From positions 1-29,843 of the forward strand of contig DLMG01000129.1 of the NCBI GenBank assembly GCA_002479245.1: a stretch of 29,843 nucleotides of DNA. Direction: 5' to 3'. Origin of the DNA: Verrucomicrobia subdivision 3 bacterium UBA7542 (GTDB lineage Bacteria > Verrucomicrobiota > Verrucomicrobiia > Limisphaerales > UBA11358). How positions within the stretch are numbered: position 1 is the first letter of the stretch; every line of letters begins with the position of its first letter. Below, one piece after another: positions 14,007-22,030 of the stretch. A model generated the notes under the pieces. The model saw only the letters and a list, made by a program, of their open reading frames with translations. It made no database searches and had not been told where the DNA came from. The position numbers were made by a program, and so were the translations under genes.

Positions 14007-14849
14007 ATGACGCTACAATCTGCATACGAAATAATGGAAGAGAACGCTAAAAAGATTCGGCAAAATGGCGCTGCTGCTGCGTTTATTGACGCGCGGTTGG
14101 CTGCGGGTCATGTGGCTTTCTTTCTGGCTGATCTGGTCAAGGAAACGGGCTTATCCGTCACGGCGGCAAAGAATCAGTTGCGTCGGCTGGGCAGTCGGGT
14201 TGTCAGGGTTTCGCGGTTGCAGCAATTTTTCCTGATTGTCAGCCCGGAGCATCGCTCGATGGGAGTACCCCCGGTTACATGGTGGCTCGACGACTATTTT
14301 AGCTGGCTGGGGCATCCATATTATCTAGCACTTCAATCGGCGGCTGGCACCTACGGTTCCAATCCGCAAGCACTGCAAGTGACTCAAGTGATGACTGACG
14401 GTTCGCGGCGCGAGATTGAAGTCGGACGCCTGCGGATTCGGTTTTTCGTCAAGCGCGGGATTGAACAGACGCCTACGCAACCACTGGCGAACGCTTTCGC
14501 CCCGACGCGGGTTAGCACGCCCGAGGCAACGGCGTTTGATTTGGTCCGGTATGCGTCGCGCATTGGCGGGATTGGGCGTGCGGTTGAAACCCTCACGCCA
14601 CTGCTGCCGCTGATGGGTGGCTCCGAACTCAAACGTATGCTGGATGCTGAGAACGAACCGGCAACCGCACAACGGCTGGGTTATATTATCGAGACTGCTG
14701 GCAAGGAAAAATTGGCCGACGTAATTCATGACTGGTTGCCCCCTCAACTCGCTTTGGTTCCGCTTGCCCCGGCGAAAGCTGGCCGGATGACTGCGCCGGT
14801 GGTCGAGCGTTGGCGGGTTCTCAATAATTCAGGAGAACTTGGACTATGA
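14007..14849 (+). CDS. abiEi: AbiEi-type antitoxin of a type IV toxin-antitoxin / abortive infection system
   Basis: A 280-residue protein. The N-terminal 75 residues hold a winged HTH ('FFLADLVKETGLSVTAAKNQ') as in AbiEi repressors. The C-terminal domain has the family segment 'VSTPEATAFDLVRYASRIGG'. In known AbiE systems AbiEi binds the operon promoter and opposes the AbiEii nucleotidyltransferase without forming a complex. The ATG at 14007 has GGAG just upstream, so TTG 13998 is less likely. The stop overlaps the toxin start (ATGA). The 92-bp gap to the divergent integrase operon must contain its promoter and perhaps its operator. Confidence 0.85.
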   Translation: MTLQSAYEIMEENAKKIRQNGAAAAFIDARLAAGHVAFFLADLVKETGLSVTAAKNQLRRLGSRVVRVSRLQQFFLIVSPEHRSMGVPPVTWWLDDYFSWLGHPYYLALQSAAGTYGSNPQALQVTQVMTDGSRREIEVGRLRIRFFVKRGIEQTPTQPLANAFAPTRVSTPEATAFDLVRYASRIGGIGRAVETLTPLLPLMGGSELKRMLDAENEPATAQRLGYIIETAGKEKLADVIHDWLPPQLALVPLAPAKAGRMTAPVVERWRVLNNSGELGL

Positions 14850-15694
14850 TTTCACTTACCCGCCGGGATGTTCTGGCTCATCAAGCGGCTGTTCCTTGGC
14901 CGAGCCAACGTCAGGTCGAGCAGGATTTATTGTTGTGCCATACGATGGCTGCGTTGTTCGAGGATTCATTTTTGCAGAGCCAGATTGCGATGCGAGGCGG
15001 CACGTTGCTGCACAAGGTTCATCTCGCGCCGGCATCGCGTTACAGCGAGGACATTGATCTGGTTGTGGTCGGTGATCGCCCGGAGGGGCATATTCGCAGG
15101 GCACTCAATCGCGTTTTGAGCGGTGTGCTGGGAACTCCTAAACAATCAGTGTGGGGCGACCTCAAACTGGCCATCCGCAACACGGTGAAACCGTCGCGGG
15201 TGCTGCGGATAACTTACGCTATTCCGTCACTGATGGAACCGGGAACGAACATGGAAATTGTGGTGGAAGCTAATGTCACCGAGCGCATGCCGCATCTGTC
15301 CGTGATTAAAATTCCGTTTGAATTTCCGTTTCGGGATGCGACGGTCGGCACCCAGGTCAGCGGCTATGACATCCATGAAATGCTGGGAACAAAAATGCGG
15401 GCATTGTTTCAGCGTCGGCGCGGGCGGGATTTATTTGACCTATATTGGGCGCTGACGCTGGCCAAACCAGCGGTTGTTCCGGCCAAGGTCATCGAGTCAT
15501 TTCAGCATTATCTGAAATTGGAAGGCAGCGTTGCCGGACGAGCCGAGTTTGTTGGGTTGCTAGACGCGCACTTGGCCGACCGTGGATTTTGTTCGGACAT
15601 GAATCAACTGCTCCGGGCAGGAATTATTTATGACCCGCAGCAGGCTGGGGAATATGTGAAAGCCAAACTGCTCGCCTTATTACCGGAACGCTGA
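14846..15694 (+). CDS. abiEii: AbiEii-type nucleotidyltransferase toxin
   Basis: A 282-residue protein of the AbiEii/AbiGii nucleotidyltransferase family. The catalytic signature is clear: 'MRGGTLLHKVHL' then 'RYSEDIDLVVV', where the Gly-Gly loop and the Asp-x-Asp (SEDID) bind metal and NTP. Downstream 'DIHEMLGTKMRALFQRRRGR' plus 'DLFDLYWAL' matches the conserved second half. Relatives stop growth by adding nucleotides to tRNA or related targets and so block phage spread. Length is normal and no key residue is missing. It is coupled to AbiEi by ATGA and followed 34 nt later by a strong hairpin. Confidence 0.88.
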   Translation: MISLTRRDVLAHQAAVPWPSQRQVEQDLLLCHTMAALFEDSFLQSQIAMRGGTLLHKVHLAPASRYSEDIDLVVVGDRPEGHIRRALNRVLSGVLGTPKQSVWGDLKLAIRNTVKPSRVLRITYAIPSLMEPGTNMEIVVEANVTERMPHLSVIKIPFEFPFRDATVGTQVSGYDIHEMLGTKMRALFQRRRGRDLFDLYWALTLAKPAVVPAKVIESFQHYLKLEGSVAGRAEFVGLLDAHLADRGFCSDMNQLLRAGIIYDPQQAGEYVKAKLLALLPER

Positions 15695-15728
15695 AACTTA
15701 AAAAATTTGACGTTGGACCACGCCCAAG

Positions 15729-15760
15729 CTGTTAAAAAAACAGCCCTGTCTTTTTAACAG
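15729..15760. terminator. Strong hairpin after abiEii
   Basis: Arms of 15 nt (15729-15743 and 15746-15760) pair with one mismatch; the outer ten pairs, CTGTTAAAAA/TTTTTAACAG, are perfect. It lies 34 nt after the abiEii stop. The U-rich part is within the stem, so it may act in both directions. Confidence 0.55.
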
Positions 15761-16045
15761 AACAATCTGCATAAAAGTTAATTTTCGCATCGGCCAACTC
15801 CTTTCATGTTCAAGCAGCTTGGGAATTACACCCACCCCAAAGCCAAAGGCTTGCAGGTGTGCTTCGTGAATTCCTAACCAGCCGCAACTTGCGACATGAG
15901 CATTGGCAAGGAGGAACGGAAGCGGCGAGATTTTTTGAGCCGACCCGTAGCATCCTTGCCAAGCGGAACGGAGCGGTATCATCGGCGGCGCAATTCACGA
16001 AGCCGGAGGGCGGAAATGCGTTCGTATCTGCGAACCTCGCCGGGT
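15761..16045. other. Gene-poor stretch between element C and the chromosomal locus
   Basis: No supported gene. The sequence contains near repeats (GGAACGGAAGCGG near 15913 and GGAACGGAGCGG near 15963) and leads straight into a decayed regulator gene. I found no third copy of the tRNA-Ser att sequence here, so the right end of element C is not located. Confidence 0.4.
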
Positions 16046-16266
16046 ATGACTCAAAATGCAAATGTCATTGGACGAAACGTGGCCCGATTTCGATACCAAA
16101 AAGGCTGGTCGCAGGATTTGCTTGTCACCAAAATGCAACTCTTGGGATTTATATCACTCGCGACATCCTGGCTAATACCCCAACCCCTTGCCGTCACCTC
16201 AATCTCACGCTTGGCCGACAGGCTGGCATTTGCTAGACTGCCGCTGAAATGGCTGATTGGAATCTC
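16046..16266 (+). pseudogene. Decayed Xre-family HTH regulator
   Basis: From ATG 16046 the frame reads 'MTQNANVIGRNVARFRYQKG' then 'WSQDLLVTKMQLLG', an Xre HTH opening. Near 16146 the reading must shift to continue 'YITRDILAN', and near 16190 it must shift back to give 'AVTSISRLADRLAF' and 'PLKWLI'. At least two compensating frameshifts and a premature stop (TAG near 16234) break the gene. The reconstructed order (helix-turn-helix, 'TRDILANIE'-like stretch, 'AVTDI'-like stretch, final helix) matches small Xre regulators I associate with Verrucomicrobiota. It is recognisable but not functional. Confidence 0.65.
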
Positions 16267-16342
16267 CAGCACGCGGAGCAACGCCTCCGTTCCGTCTGCA
16301 ACACCACAGGGTTGCTGCCGCTGATCACTGATCACTGTTCAC

Positions 16343-16360
16343 CCCCGAAAGCTTTCGGGG
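16343..16360. repeat. 18-bp perfect palindrome upstream of the histidine kinase
   Basis: CCCCGAAAGCTTTCGGGG is fully self-complementary and lies 46 nt before the kinase ATG. The TGATCACTGATCACTG tandem before it resembles the tandem near 21174-21196. It may be an operator, a terminator of upstream transcription, or a dispersed repeat. Confidence 0.4.
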
Positions 16361-16406
16361 CTGACCCACCGTCCCTCGACCCTCGCCACTTGTCCCCCTT
16401 CACTAC

Positions 16407-18995
16407 ATGAGTTGGGTCACCATCATCTGGTCCATGATCGCCTCGGTGAGCTTCACACTGGCGACGATCTATTTGCTGATCTGGTTTCGGGAGCGACGTT
16501 CGTGGGCTTATCTGTGTTTCTTTGTCCTGGCGGTTGGAGTGATTGGGATGGCAACGGGCGAGATGGCCGCCATGTATGCGAAGTCGCCGGCAGAATACGG
16601 AGCGGCGATCCGGTGGGGGCATTTTGCGTACGGGTTTATCGCCGTGGGCAGCTTGGGGTTTGTGCATTTCTACTTTGGCACCGGGAAAGTATGGCTGCTC
16701 GGCGCAGCACTCGGTTTGCGGATGCTGGCGGTGGTGGCGAACTTTACTACGGGACTCAACCTGCATATCCGCGCCATCCAAAGTCTGCAGCAGGTGAACT
16801 TCCTCGGTGAGCCGGTTTCCATGCTTGGCGTGTGGACGCTCAATCCGTGGGTGCGGCTCGGGCAATTCGCGGCGCTGGTGCAATTTATTTATGTGGCGGA
16901 TGCCTCTTTCCGGTTGTGGCGCACCGGCTCACGAGAATCGCGCCGACAAGCGGTGATCGTGGGCGGATCGTTGGCCTTCTTCATCCTCTTCTCGTCGGCT
17001 CAGGCTGGATTGGTGGCGGCGGGCGTGCTGCGGATGCCCATCGTCGTGAGTTTTCCCTTCCTCGCCGTGCTGCTGTCCATGGGCTACGAGTTGAGCCGCG
17101 ACGCGCTCCGCGCCGCGCAACTGGGCCGGGAGTTGCGCGAGAGCGAACAACAGATGGCCATGGCTACCGAGGCGGCGAATCTCGGCGTCTGGGATCGGGA
17201 TCTGGTGCGGAACGAAATCTCGGCGAACGCCAAATGGCGGGCGCTCTTGGGCTTCACGCCCGCGGAGCGTCTGGATCTCGAAAAGTTTCTGCAACGGCTC
17301 CATCCCGACGACCATGAAAGTTTTCGACAGGCCGTGGCGAAGGCGACTGGTGGGGACGGTCGCTACGAGGCGGAATTCCGCGTGGTGCTGCCGGACGGCC
17401 GGATGCGTTGGATCAACTCGCGCGGTCGCGTGGAGTTTGACGGCGGAGGCAAACCGGTCCGTATACGCGGCATCTCGGTGGACATCACCGACCGCAAGCG
17501 GACGGAAGAAGCCAGCCGTAACGCGCATGACTTGATGGCGGCTGTGTTCAACAGCGTGCCGGGTTTGCTTTACCTTTATACCGAGGACGGGCGGCTCGTC
17601 CAATGGAACAGGCAGCATGAGGAGATGACGGGATATACGTTTGAGGAACTGCTGAATTACCGGATAGAAGACTGGTTTGACGAAGAGGATCGGCTCAAGC
17701 TCGCCCGGGAGTTTCCCAAGGTATTCTCCGAAGGGTACACGCAGGTCGAGCTGAACCTGATCCTCAAAAATAGGCAGAAGATGCCAGTATTCGCCACCGG
17801 TTCAAAGGTGATCATTGATGGGAAACCTCATTTGGTCGGTATCGCCATCGATATTTCCGTGCGTAAAAAGGCGGAAGAGTTGCTGCGCGAGAGCGAAGAG
17901 CGGATGACCCTGGCCGCGGAGGCGGCAAATCTCGGCGTCTGGGTTAGGGATCTTGCGCGGAACACAATTTGGGCCAGTGACCAATGGCGTGCTCTATTCG
18001 GCTTCTCGCCAGCGGAACGACTGGACTTCGAAATGCTTCTGCAACGGATCCATCCCGACGATCGTGACGCCATCCGGCTGGCGATGGCCAGGGCGAACGA
18101 TGGGGATGGCCAATACGAGGTGGAATTCCGCGTGGTGTTGCCGGATGGCCGGATGCGTTGGGTCGTCTCGCGCGGTCAAGTCGAATTCAACGGCGGTGGC
18201 AAACCGGTTCGCGTGCGCGGCGTGTCCATGGACATCACCACCCGCAAACAGGCCGAAGCCGACGTCTCGCAGCAGCGGGCAGAACTGGCGCACTTGACCC
18301 GCGTGACCATGCTGGGGGAATTGTCCGGCTCGATGGCTCATGAATTGAACCAGCCGCTTACCGCCATCCTTAGCAACGCCCAGGCCGCCATCCGCTTCCT
18401 CGCGCATGACAACATTGACCTGAACGAAGTGCGCGACATCCTCAAGGACATCGTGGAGCAGGACAACCGCGCCGGCGAAGTCATCCGCCGCCTCCGCCTG
18501 CTGCTTAAAAAAGGTGAAGTGCGGCAGCAGCCGCTCGACTTGAATGACGTGGTGCAGGAAGTTCTCAAATTGATTCGCAGCGATCTGGTGAATCATAGTG
18601 TGGTTGCGCACACCGAACTGGCAACCGACCTGCCGCCGGTCAAAGGCGACCGCGTGCAGCTCCAGCAAGTCCTGCTCAATCTGGTGATGAACGCCTGTGA
18701 CGCCATGAACGGCAACTCGCCCGCCGATCGTCAATTGGTCGTGCGCACGGAGTTGTGCGCCGACAAGAATGTCCGCGTTTCCGTTGCCGACTGTGGCGTA
18801 GGGCTTGCCCCGGACAAACTGGAGCAGGTGTTCATGCCGTTTTACACCACCAAGCCACATGGTTTGGGTCTGGGTTTGTCGGTGTGCCGCACGATCATTA
18901 CGGCGCATGGCGGAAATCTCAGGGCCGCGAATGGTGAGGCCCGCGGCGCGGTGTTTTATTTCACGATTCCGTCGCTCGAAGAAACAGGTGCTTAA
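16407..18995 (+). CDS. Membrane sensor histidine kinase with three PAS domains (FixL-like output)
   Basis: An 862-residue inner-membrane sensor kinase. Residues 1 to about 230 hold roughly seven hydrophobic segments (starting 'WSMIASVSFTLATIYLLIWF'), a 7TM sensory module. Three PAS domains follow, at about 250-370, 375-490 and 500-620. The first and third are near copies in protein and DNA ('EAANLGVW', 'AEFRVVLPDGRMRW'), indicating internal duplication. The H-box 'MAHELNQPL' has the phosphorylated His645. Then come the N-box 'LNLVMNACDAM', G1 'DCGVGL', F-box 'FMPFYTTK' and G2 'GLGLGLS', as in FixL/DctB-type kinases. No haem-binding motif was identified, so the signal is unknown. A FixJ-type regulator follows 79 nt downstream, its probable partner. 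Confidence 0.9.
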   Translation: MSWVTIIWSMIASVSFTLATIYLLIWFRERRSWAYLCFFVLAVGVIGMATGEMAAMYAKSPAEYGAAIRWGHFAYGFIAVGSLGFVHFYFGTGKVWLLGAALGLRMLAVVANFTTGLNLHIRAIQSLQQVNFLGEPVSMLGVWTLNPWVRLGQFAALVQFIYVADASFRLWRTGSRESRRQAVIVGGSLAFFILFSSAQAGLVAAGVLRMPIVVSFPFLAVLLSMGYELSRDALRAAQLGRELRESEQQMAMATEAANLGVWDRDLVRNEISANAKWRALLGFTPAERLDLEKFLQRLHPDDHESFRQAVAKATGGDGRYEAEFRVVLPDGRMRWINSRGRVEFDGGGKPVRIRGISVDITDRKRTEEASRNAHDLMAAVFNSVPGLLYLYTEDGRLVQWNRQHEEMTGYTFEELLNYRIEDWFDEEDRLKLAREFPKVFSEGYTQVELNLILKNRQKMPVFATGSKVIIDGKPHLVGIAIDISVRKKAEELLRESEERMTLAAEAANLGVWVRDLARNTIWASDQWRALFGFSPAERLDFEMLLQRIHPDDRDAIRLAMARANDGDGQYEVEFRVVLPDGRMRWVVSRGQVEFNGGGKPVRVRGVSMDITTRKQAEADVSQQRAELAHLTRVTMLGELSGSMAHELNQPLTAILSNAQAAIRFLAHDNIDLNEVRDILKDIVEQDNRAGEVIRRLRLLLKKGEVRQQPLDLNDVVQEVLKLIRSDLVNHSVVAHTELATDLPPVKGDRVQLQQVLLNLVMNACDAMNGNSPADRQLVVRTELCADKNVRVSVADCGVGLAPDKLEQVFMPFYTTKPHGLGLGLSVCRTIITAHGGNLRAANGEARGAVFYFTIPSLEETGA

Positions 18996-19074
18996 CAATC
19001 GGTAATCCGTTCTGGAGTGGTAATTTGCTGACAATTTGCCACCCATCGCTATCCTGAACACCGGATATTGATCA

Positions 19075-19695
19075 ATGATGACACCATCGCCAACCGTTTT
19101 CATCGTGGACGACGATTCCGCAGTGTTGAAGAGCCTCGCGCGCCTGCTGCGCTCGGCGCGGCTCAACGTGATGGCGTTCGGCTCGCCGCAGGAATTTCTG
19201 GAACGCCACGACCCCCGCGCCCCCGGTTGTCTCGTGCTTGATCTCGCAATGCCCGGCTTGAACGGCCTGGAATTGCAGGCGGCTTTGACGGTGAAAGGCA
19301 GCGCCATCCCGATTATTTTCCTGACCGGCCACGGCAACATCCCCGCGAGTGTGCAGGCAATGAAACGTGGCGCACTGGATTTTCTCACCAAGCCGGTGAA
19401 TGACGACGACTTGCTCAAGGCGGTTCAGGTCGCCATTGAGAAGGACCGCATCGCGCGTATCGCCCGCGCCGAACTGGAAGACATCCAGGCCCGGCTCGAC
19501 TCGCTCACACCGCGCGAACGCGAAGTGCTCACCCATGTCGTCTCCGGCCAGTTGAACAAGCAAACCGCCGCCGATCTCGGCACCGTTGAGAAAACCATCA
19601 AGGTCCATCGCGCCCGCGTCATGGAAAAAATGAAGGTGCACTCGGTGGCGGAACTCGTTCATCTCGCCGAGCGGGCTGGCATCCGCGCCGCCTAA
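19075..19695 (+). CDS. FixJ-family response regulator
   Basis: A 206-residue two-domain regulator. The receiver (1-125) has Asp12-14 for metal, the phospho-acceptor Asp56 in 'LVLDLAMPGLNG', Thr in 'FLTGHG' and Lys in 'LTKPVND'. After a short helical linker, a LuxR/FixJ HTH spans about 141-200 ('LTPREREVLTHVVSGQLNKQ'). Phosphorylation by the kinase just upstream would allow DNA binding and activation. Its targets may be the outer-membrane, sulfatase and phosphatase genes that follow on the same strand. Confidence 0.93.
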   Translation: MMTPSPTVFIVDDDSAVLKSLARLLRSARLNVMAFGSPQEFLERHDPRAPGCLVLDLAMPGLNGLELQAALTVKGSAIPIIFLTGHGNIPASVQAMKRGALDFLTKPVNDDDLLKAVQVAIEKDRIARIARAELEDIQARLDSLTPREREVLTHVVSGQLNKQTAADLGTVEKTIKVHRARVMEKMKVHSVAELVHLAERAGIRAA

Positions 19696-19704
19696 ACACG
19701 GACC

Positions 19705-19723
19705 GCGACCGGTCCCCGGTCGC
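19705..19723. terminator. GC-rich hairpin after the FixJ-type gene
   Basis: Perfect 8-bp stem GCGACCGG/CCGGTCGC with a 3-nt loop, 9 nt after the stop, without a U-run. It may attenuate transcription or stabilise the mRNA 3' end. Confidence 0.4.
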
Positions 19724-19877
19724 AGCAGCCGCGATTGCACGAGGGCGTTGCGAATTCCACCACGCACCGCTTCACCCTCGCACCCGCAGCGCGCCGGGAC
19801 GTCGCGCGGTCCGCTTTCCCTTATTGGCCCAAGGTCCAATACCCACCCGCCCGTATCCTTTTCTAGGATTCAGGCTT

Positions 19878-20267
19878 GTGAGCAAAACCCGACCTCTCGT
19901 GGCCATCGTTGATGATGAAGAACCCATCCGCAAAGCCTTGACGCGTCTGTTGCGCTCCGGCGGTCTGGATGTGGAGTCATTTCCCTCCGGCAGCGAGTTT
20001 CTTGAATCCCTTCCTGCGCACCGGCCCGATTGCGTGGTGCTGGATCTGCACATGCCGGTCGTGAACGGCTTCGACGTTCAAGCCCGGCTTGTGGAGTTCG
20101 GTGTGCCCGTCGTGATCATCACCGGCCATGATTCCGATGAGACACGCGCCCGGGCTCTGGCCGGACGGCCCGCCGCCTATCTCCGCAAGCCGGTCAATGA
20201 CCAGGTCCTGCTCGACGCCATTGAACTGGCGTTGGGCCTCAACCGCGAACGTGAAAACAAGCAGTGA
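19878..20267 (+). CDS. Single-domain response regulator
   Basis: A 129-residue lone receiver domain with no output domain. Asp12 and Asp13, the acceptor Asp56 in 'VVLDLHMPVVNG', Thr in 'IITGHD' and Lys in 'LRKPVND' are all present. GTG 19878 is chosen because the receiver fold begins right after it and a GGATTCAGG stretch lies upstream; an earlier ATG at 19824 would add an unlikely proline-rich tail. It resembles the receiver of the FixJ-type protein next door, suggesting a duplication that lost its HTH. It could compete for phosphate as a sink or relay it to the regulator. Confidence 0.88.
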   Translation: MSKTRPLVAIVDDEEPIRKALTRLLRSGGLDVESFPSGSEFLESLPAHRPDCVVLDLHMPVVNGFDVQARLVEFGVPVVIITGHDSDETRARALAGRPAAYLRKPVNDQVLLDAIELALGLNRERENKQ

Positions 20268-20292
20268 ACGGTAATCAATGATAAACAAGACA

Positions 20293-21162
20293 ATGAAAAC
20301 CACACACAAACAAAACCTCTTCGCCGCCGTACTTACCTGCGGGCTGGCGCTCGCCACCACCTCACTGTTCGCGCAGGACGCGGCGGCTGACGACAAAGCC
20401 GCCGCCGCCGAGTTGGCCAAGAAACTCGCGAACCCGGTCGCCAGCCTCATCAGCGTGCCCATCCAGAACAACTGGGACTTCGGCATCGGCTCCGCGAACG
20501 CCATGCGCTACACCGCCAACATCCAGCCCGTGATTCCGTTCACGCTGAACACGAACTGGAATCTCATCACGCGCACCATCATCCCGGTCATCTACGCCCA
20601 AGCGCCGGTCAAGGGCGCTGGCGACCAGTCCGGCCTGGGTGACATTGTGCAGAGCCTCTGGCTCTCGCCCAAGGCGCCGACGAGCAGCGGCTGGATTTGG
20701 GGCGCAGGCGCGGTGCTGCTTTATCCCAGCGGCACGGATGGCTTGAGCGGACGCCAATGGGGCGCGGGACCGACGGCGCTCGTGTTGAAGCAGCAGAACG
20801 GCTGGACTTACGGCGCGCTGGTCAACCATCTTTGGTCCTACGCGCGAACCGGCGGCCACGGCTCGTCCGATGCCGGCGATGCCAGCGACGGCAGCGATGC
20901 CGGCATCAACGCCACCTTCCTCCAGCCGTTCGTCTCCTACAGCACCAAGACTTTCACCACCTTCGGGTTGAACACCGAGTCCACCTACAACTGGAATCAA
21001 AACCAGTGGACCGTGCCGTTGAACGCGAGCGTCAGCCAGCTCGTGAAGATTGGCGGCAAGCCCGTGCAGTTCCAACTCGGCTTCAAGTATTACGCCGAGA
21101 AGCCCGACGGCGGACCGGACTGGGGCCTGCGCTTCACCGTCACGTTCCTGTTCCCCAAGTAA
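20293..21162 (+). CDS. Exported outer-membrane beta-barrel protein (transporter-like)
   Basis: A 289-residue protein with a Sec signal peptide ('LFAAVLTCGLALATTSLFAQ', likely cleaved after FA). The rest alternates polar and hydrophobic residues and ends 'LRFTVTFLFPK', a typical barrel end with Phe near the terminus. Segments such as 'QPVIPFTLNTNWNLITRTII' and 'GLGDIVQSLWLSPK' match the family often labelled 'transporter' or MetA-like phenol-degradation barrel. A Gly/Asp/Ser-rich insert ('GGHGSSDAGDASDGSDAG') would be a surface loop and looks like repeat expansion. The ATG at 20293 is preferred over 20278 because it directly begins the basic n-region. It probably admits small organic substrates. 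Confidence 0.75.
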   Translation: MKTTHKQNLFAAVLTCGLALATTSLFAQDAAADDKAAAAELAKKLANPVASLISVPIQNNWDFGIGSANAMRYTANIQPVIPFTLNTNWNLITRTIIPVIYAQAPVKGAGDQSGLGDIVQSLWLSPKAPTSSGWIWGAGAVLLYPSGTDGLSGRQWGAGPTALVLKQQNGWTYGALVNHLWSYARTGGHGSSDAGDASDGSDAGINATFLQPFVSYSTKTFTTFGLNTESTYNWNQNQWTVPLNASVSQLVKIGGKPVQFQLGFKYYAEKPDGGPDWGLRFTVTFLFPK

Positions 21163-21203
21163 ACGAACCGCCCACTGATTACTGATTACTGATCACCACT
21201 ACT

Positions 21204-21836
21204 ATGAAAATAAAATCAATCACACCCAAATTCACCGCCCTGGCCCTGCTGCCAGCCGCGGTGATTGCCTTGACCTCGTGTTCCTCCACTCAACCCCAGG
21301 CCGAACCGCCCGCCACCGTGGGGGCGTCCAGAACTGCCGTTTATGAGCCGGGCGTCCCCGGCGGGGTTTTGATCGAAAAATTCAAGGAATCCGCCACCGT
21401 CACCGCCATTGACCCGGCCACCCGCAAAGTCACGCTCGTCAAAACGGACGGCACCCAGGCCACCTTCGTCGCCGGGCCGGAGGTCGCCAACTTCGCGCAG
21501 ATTGCGGTGGGCGATCAGGTCAAGGCCACCGTGACGGACAAGCTGTTGATCTTCGTGCCCAAATCGGGTGAAGCGTCAGCCGGTGGGGCCGCCGGCGTCG
21601 TTGCCCTGACGCCGCTCGGCGAAAAACCCGGCGGCGTGATGGCCGACACCGTGGAGTTCACCGCCAAGGTCACCGCCGTGAGTTTGTGGCACCACACGGC
21701 CACGCTCCAATTGCCGGATGGCTCCAGCAAAACCGTCAAAGTCCGCCCGGATGTGACGCTGACCAAAGAAACCGTGGGCACCGAAGTGGTGATCCGCATC
21801 ACCGAGGCCGTCGCCGTTTCCGTCGAGAAACCATGA
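21204..21836 (+). CDS. Lipoprotein with two repeated beta-rich domains
   Basis: A 210-residue lipoprotein: a basic n-region, hydrophobic stretch and lipobox L-T-S-C with lipidated Cys26, followed by a Pro/Ala linker. Two similar beta domains follow, at about 60-115 ('SATVTAIDPATRKVTLVKTD') and 145-205 ('FTAKVTAVSLWHHTATLQLP'). Each has the pattern of hydrophobic strands around 'DG.....V...P' seen in DUF5666-like OB-fold proteins. It lies 41 nt after the barrel gene, so probably co-transcribed and possibly partnering it at the outer membrane. No catalytic motif is seen. Confidence 0.7.
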   Translation: MKIKSITPKFTALALLPAAVIALTSCSSTQPQAEPPATVGASRTAVYEPGVPGGVLIEKFKESATVTAIDPATRKVTLVKTDGTQATFVAGPEVANFAQIAVGDQVKATVTDKLLIFVPKSGEASAGGAAGVVALTPLGEKPGGVMADTVEFTAKVTAVSLWHHTATLQLPDGSSKTVKVRPDVTLTKETVGTEVVIRITEAVAVSVEKP

Positions 21837-21857
21837 TGAAAATTCGGATTCAACAGG

Positions 21858-21888
21858 GGCAAGTGGCGGGTGGCAGGTGGCAAGTGGC
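21858..21888. repeat. Short repeats upstream of the sulfatase gene
   Basis: GGCAAGTGGC occurs at 21858-21867 and 21879-21888, a 21-bp period, with related GGGTGGCAGG between. A similar sequence in opposite orientation follows near 21908-21938 and again before the kinase gene near 16371-16399. It looks like a dispersed intergenic repeat. Confidence 0.35.
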
Positions 21889-22030
21889 CGAAAGCCAGTG
21901 CTTCACTCGCCCCTCGCCACTGGACACTCGCCCCTTAACAAAGATTTGCCCGGCGCTGACTGAATCAAACCGCGCCAAGGACAGAGCGCAAAAACAAAAC
22001 AGCAGTAAATAAACCAACCAAAGGAAAAAC

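Noticed and set aside
16051..16335. 94-codon minus-strand frame
   Set aside because: It is antisense to the recognisable remnant of an Xre regulator and has no protein-like features of its own.
17994..19418. Long open frame on the minus strand (474 codons)
   Set aside because: It is antisense to the kinase and FixJ-type genes, whose motifs are unmistakable; its translation is Arg/His-rich and without domains.
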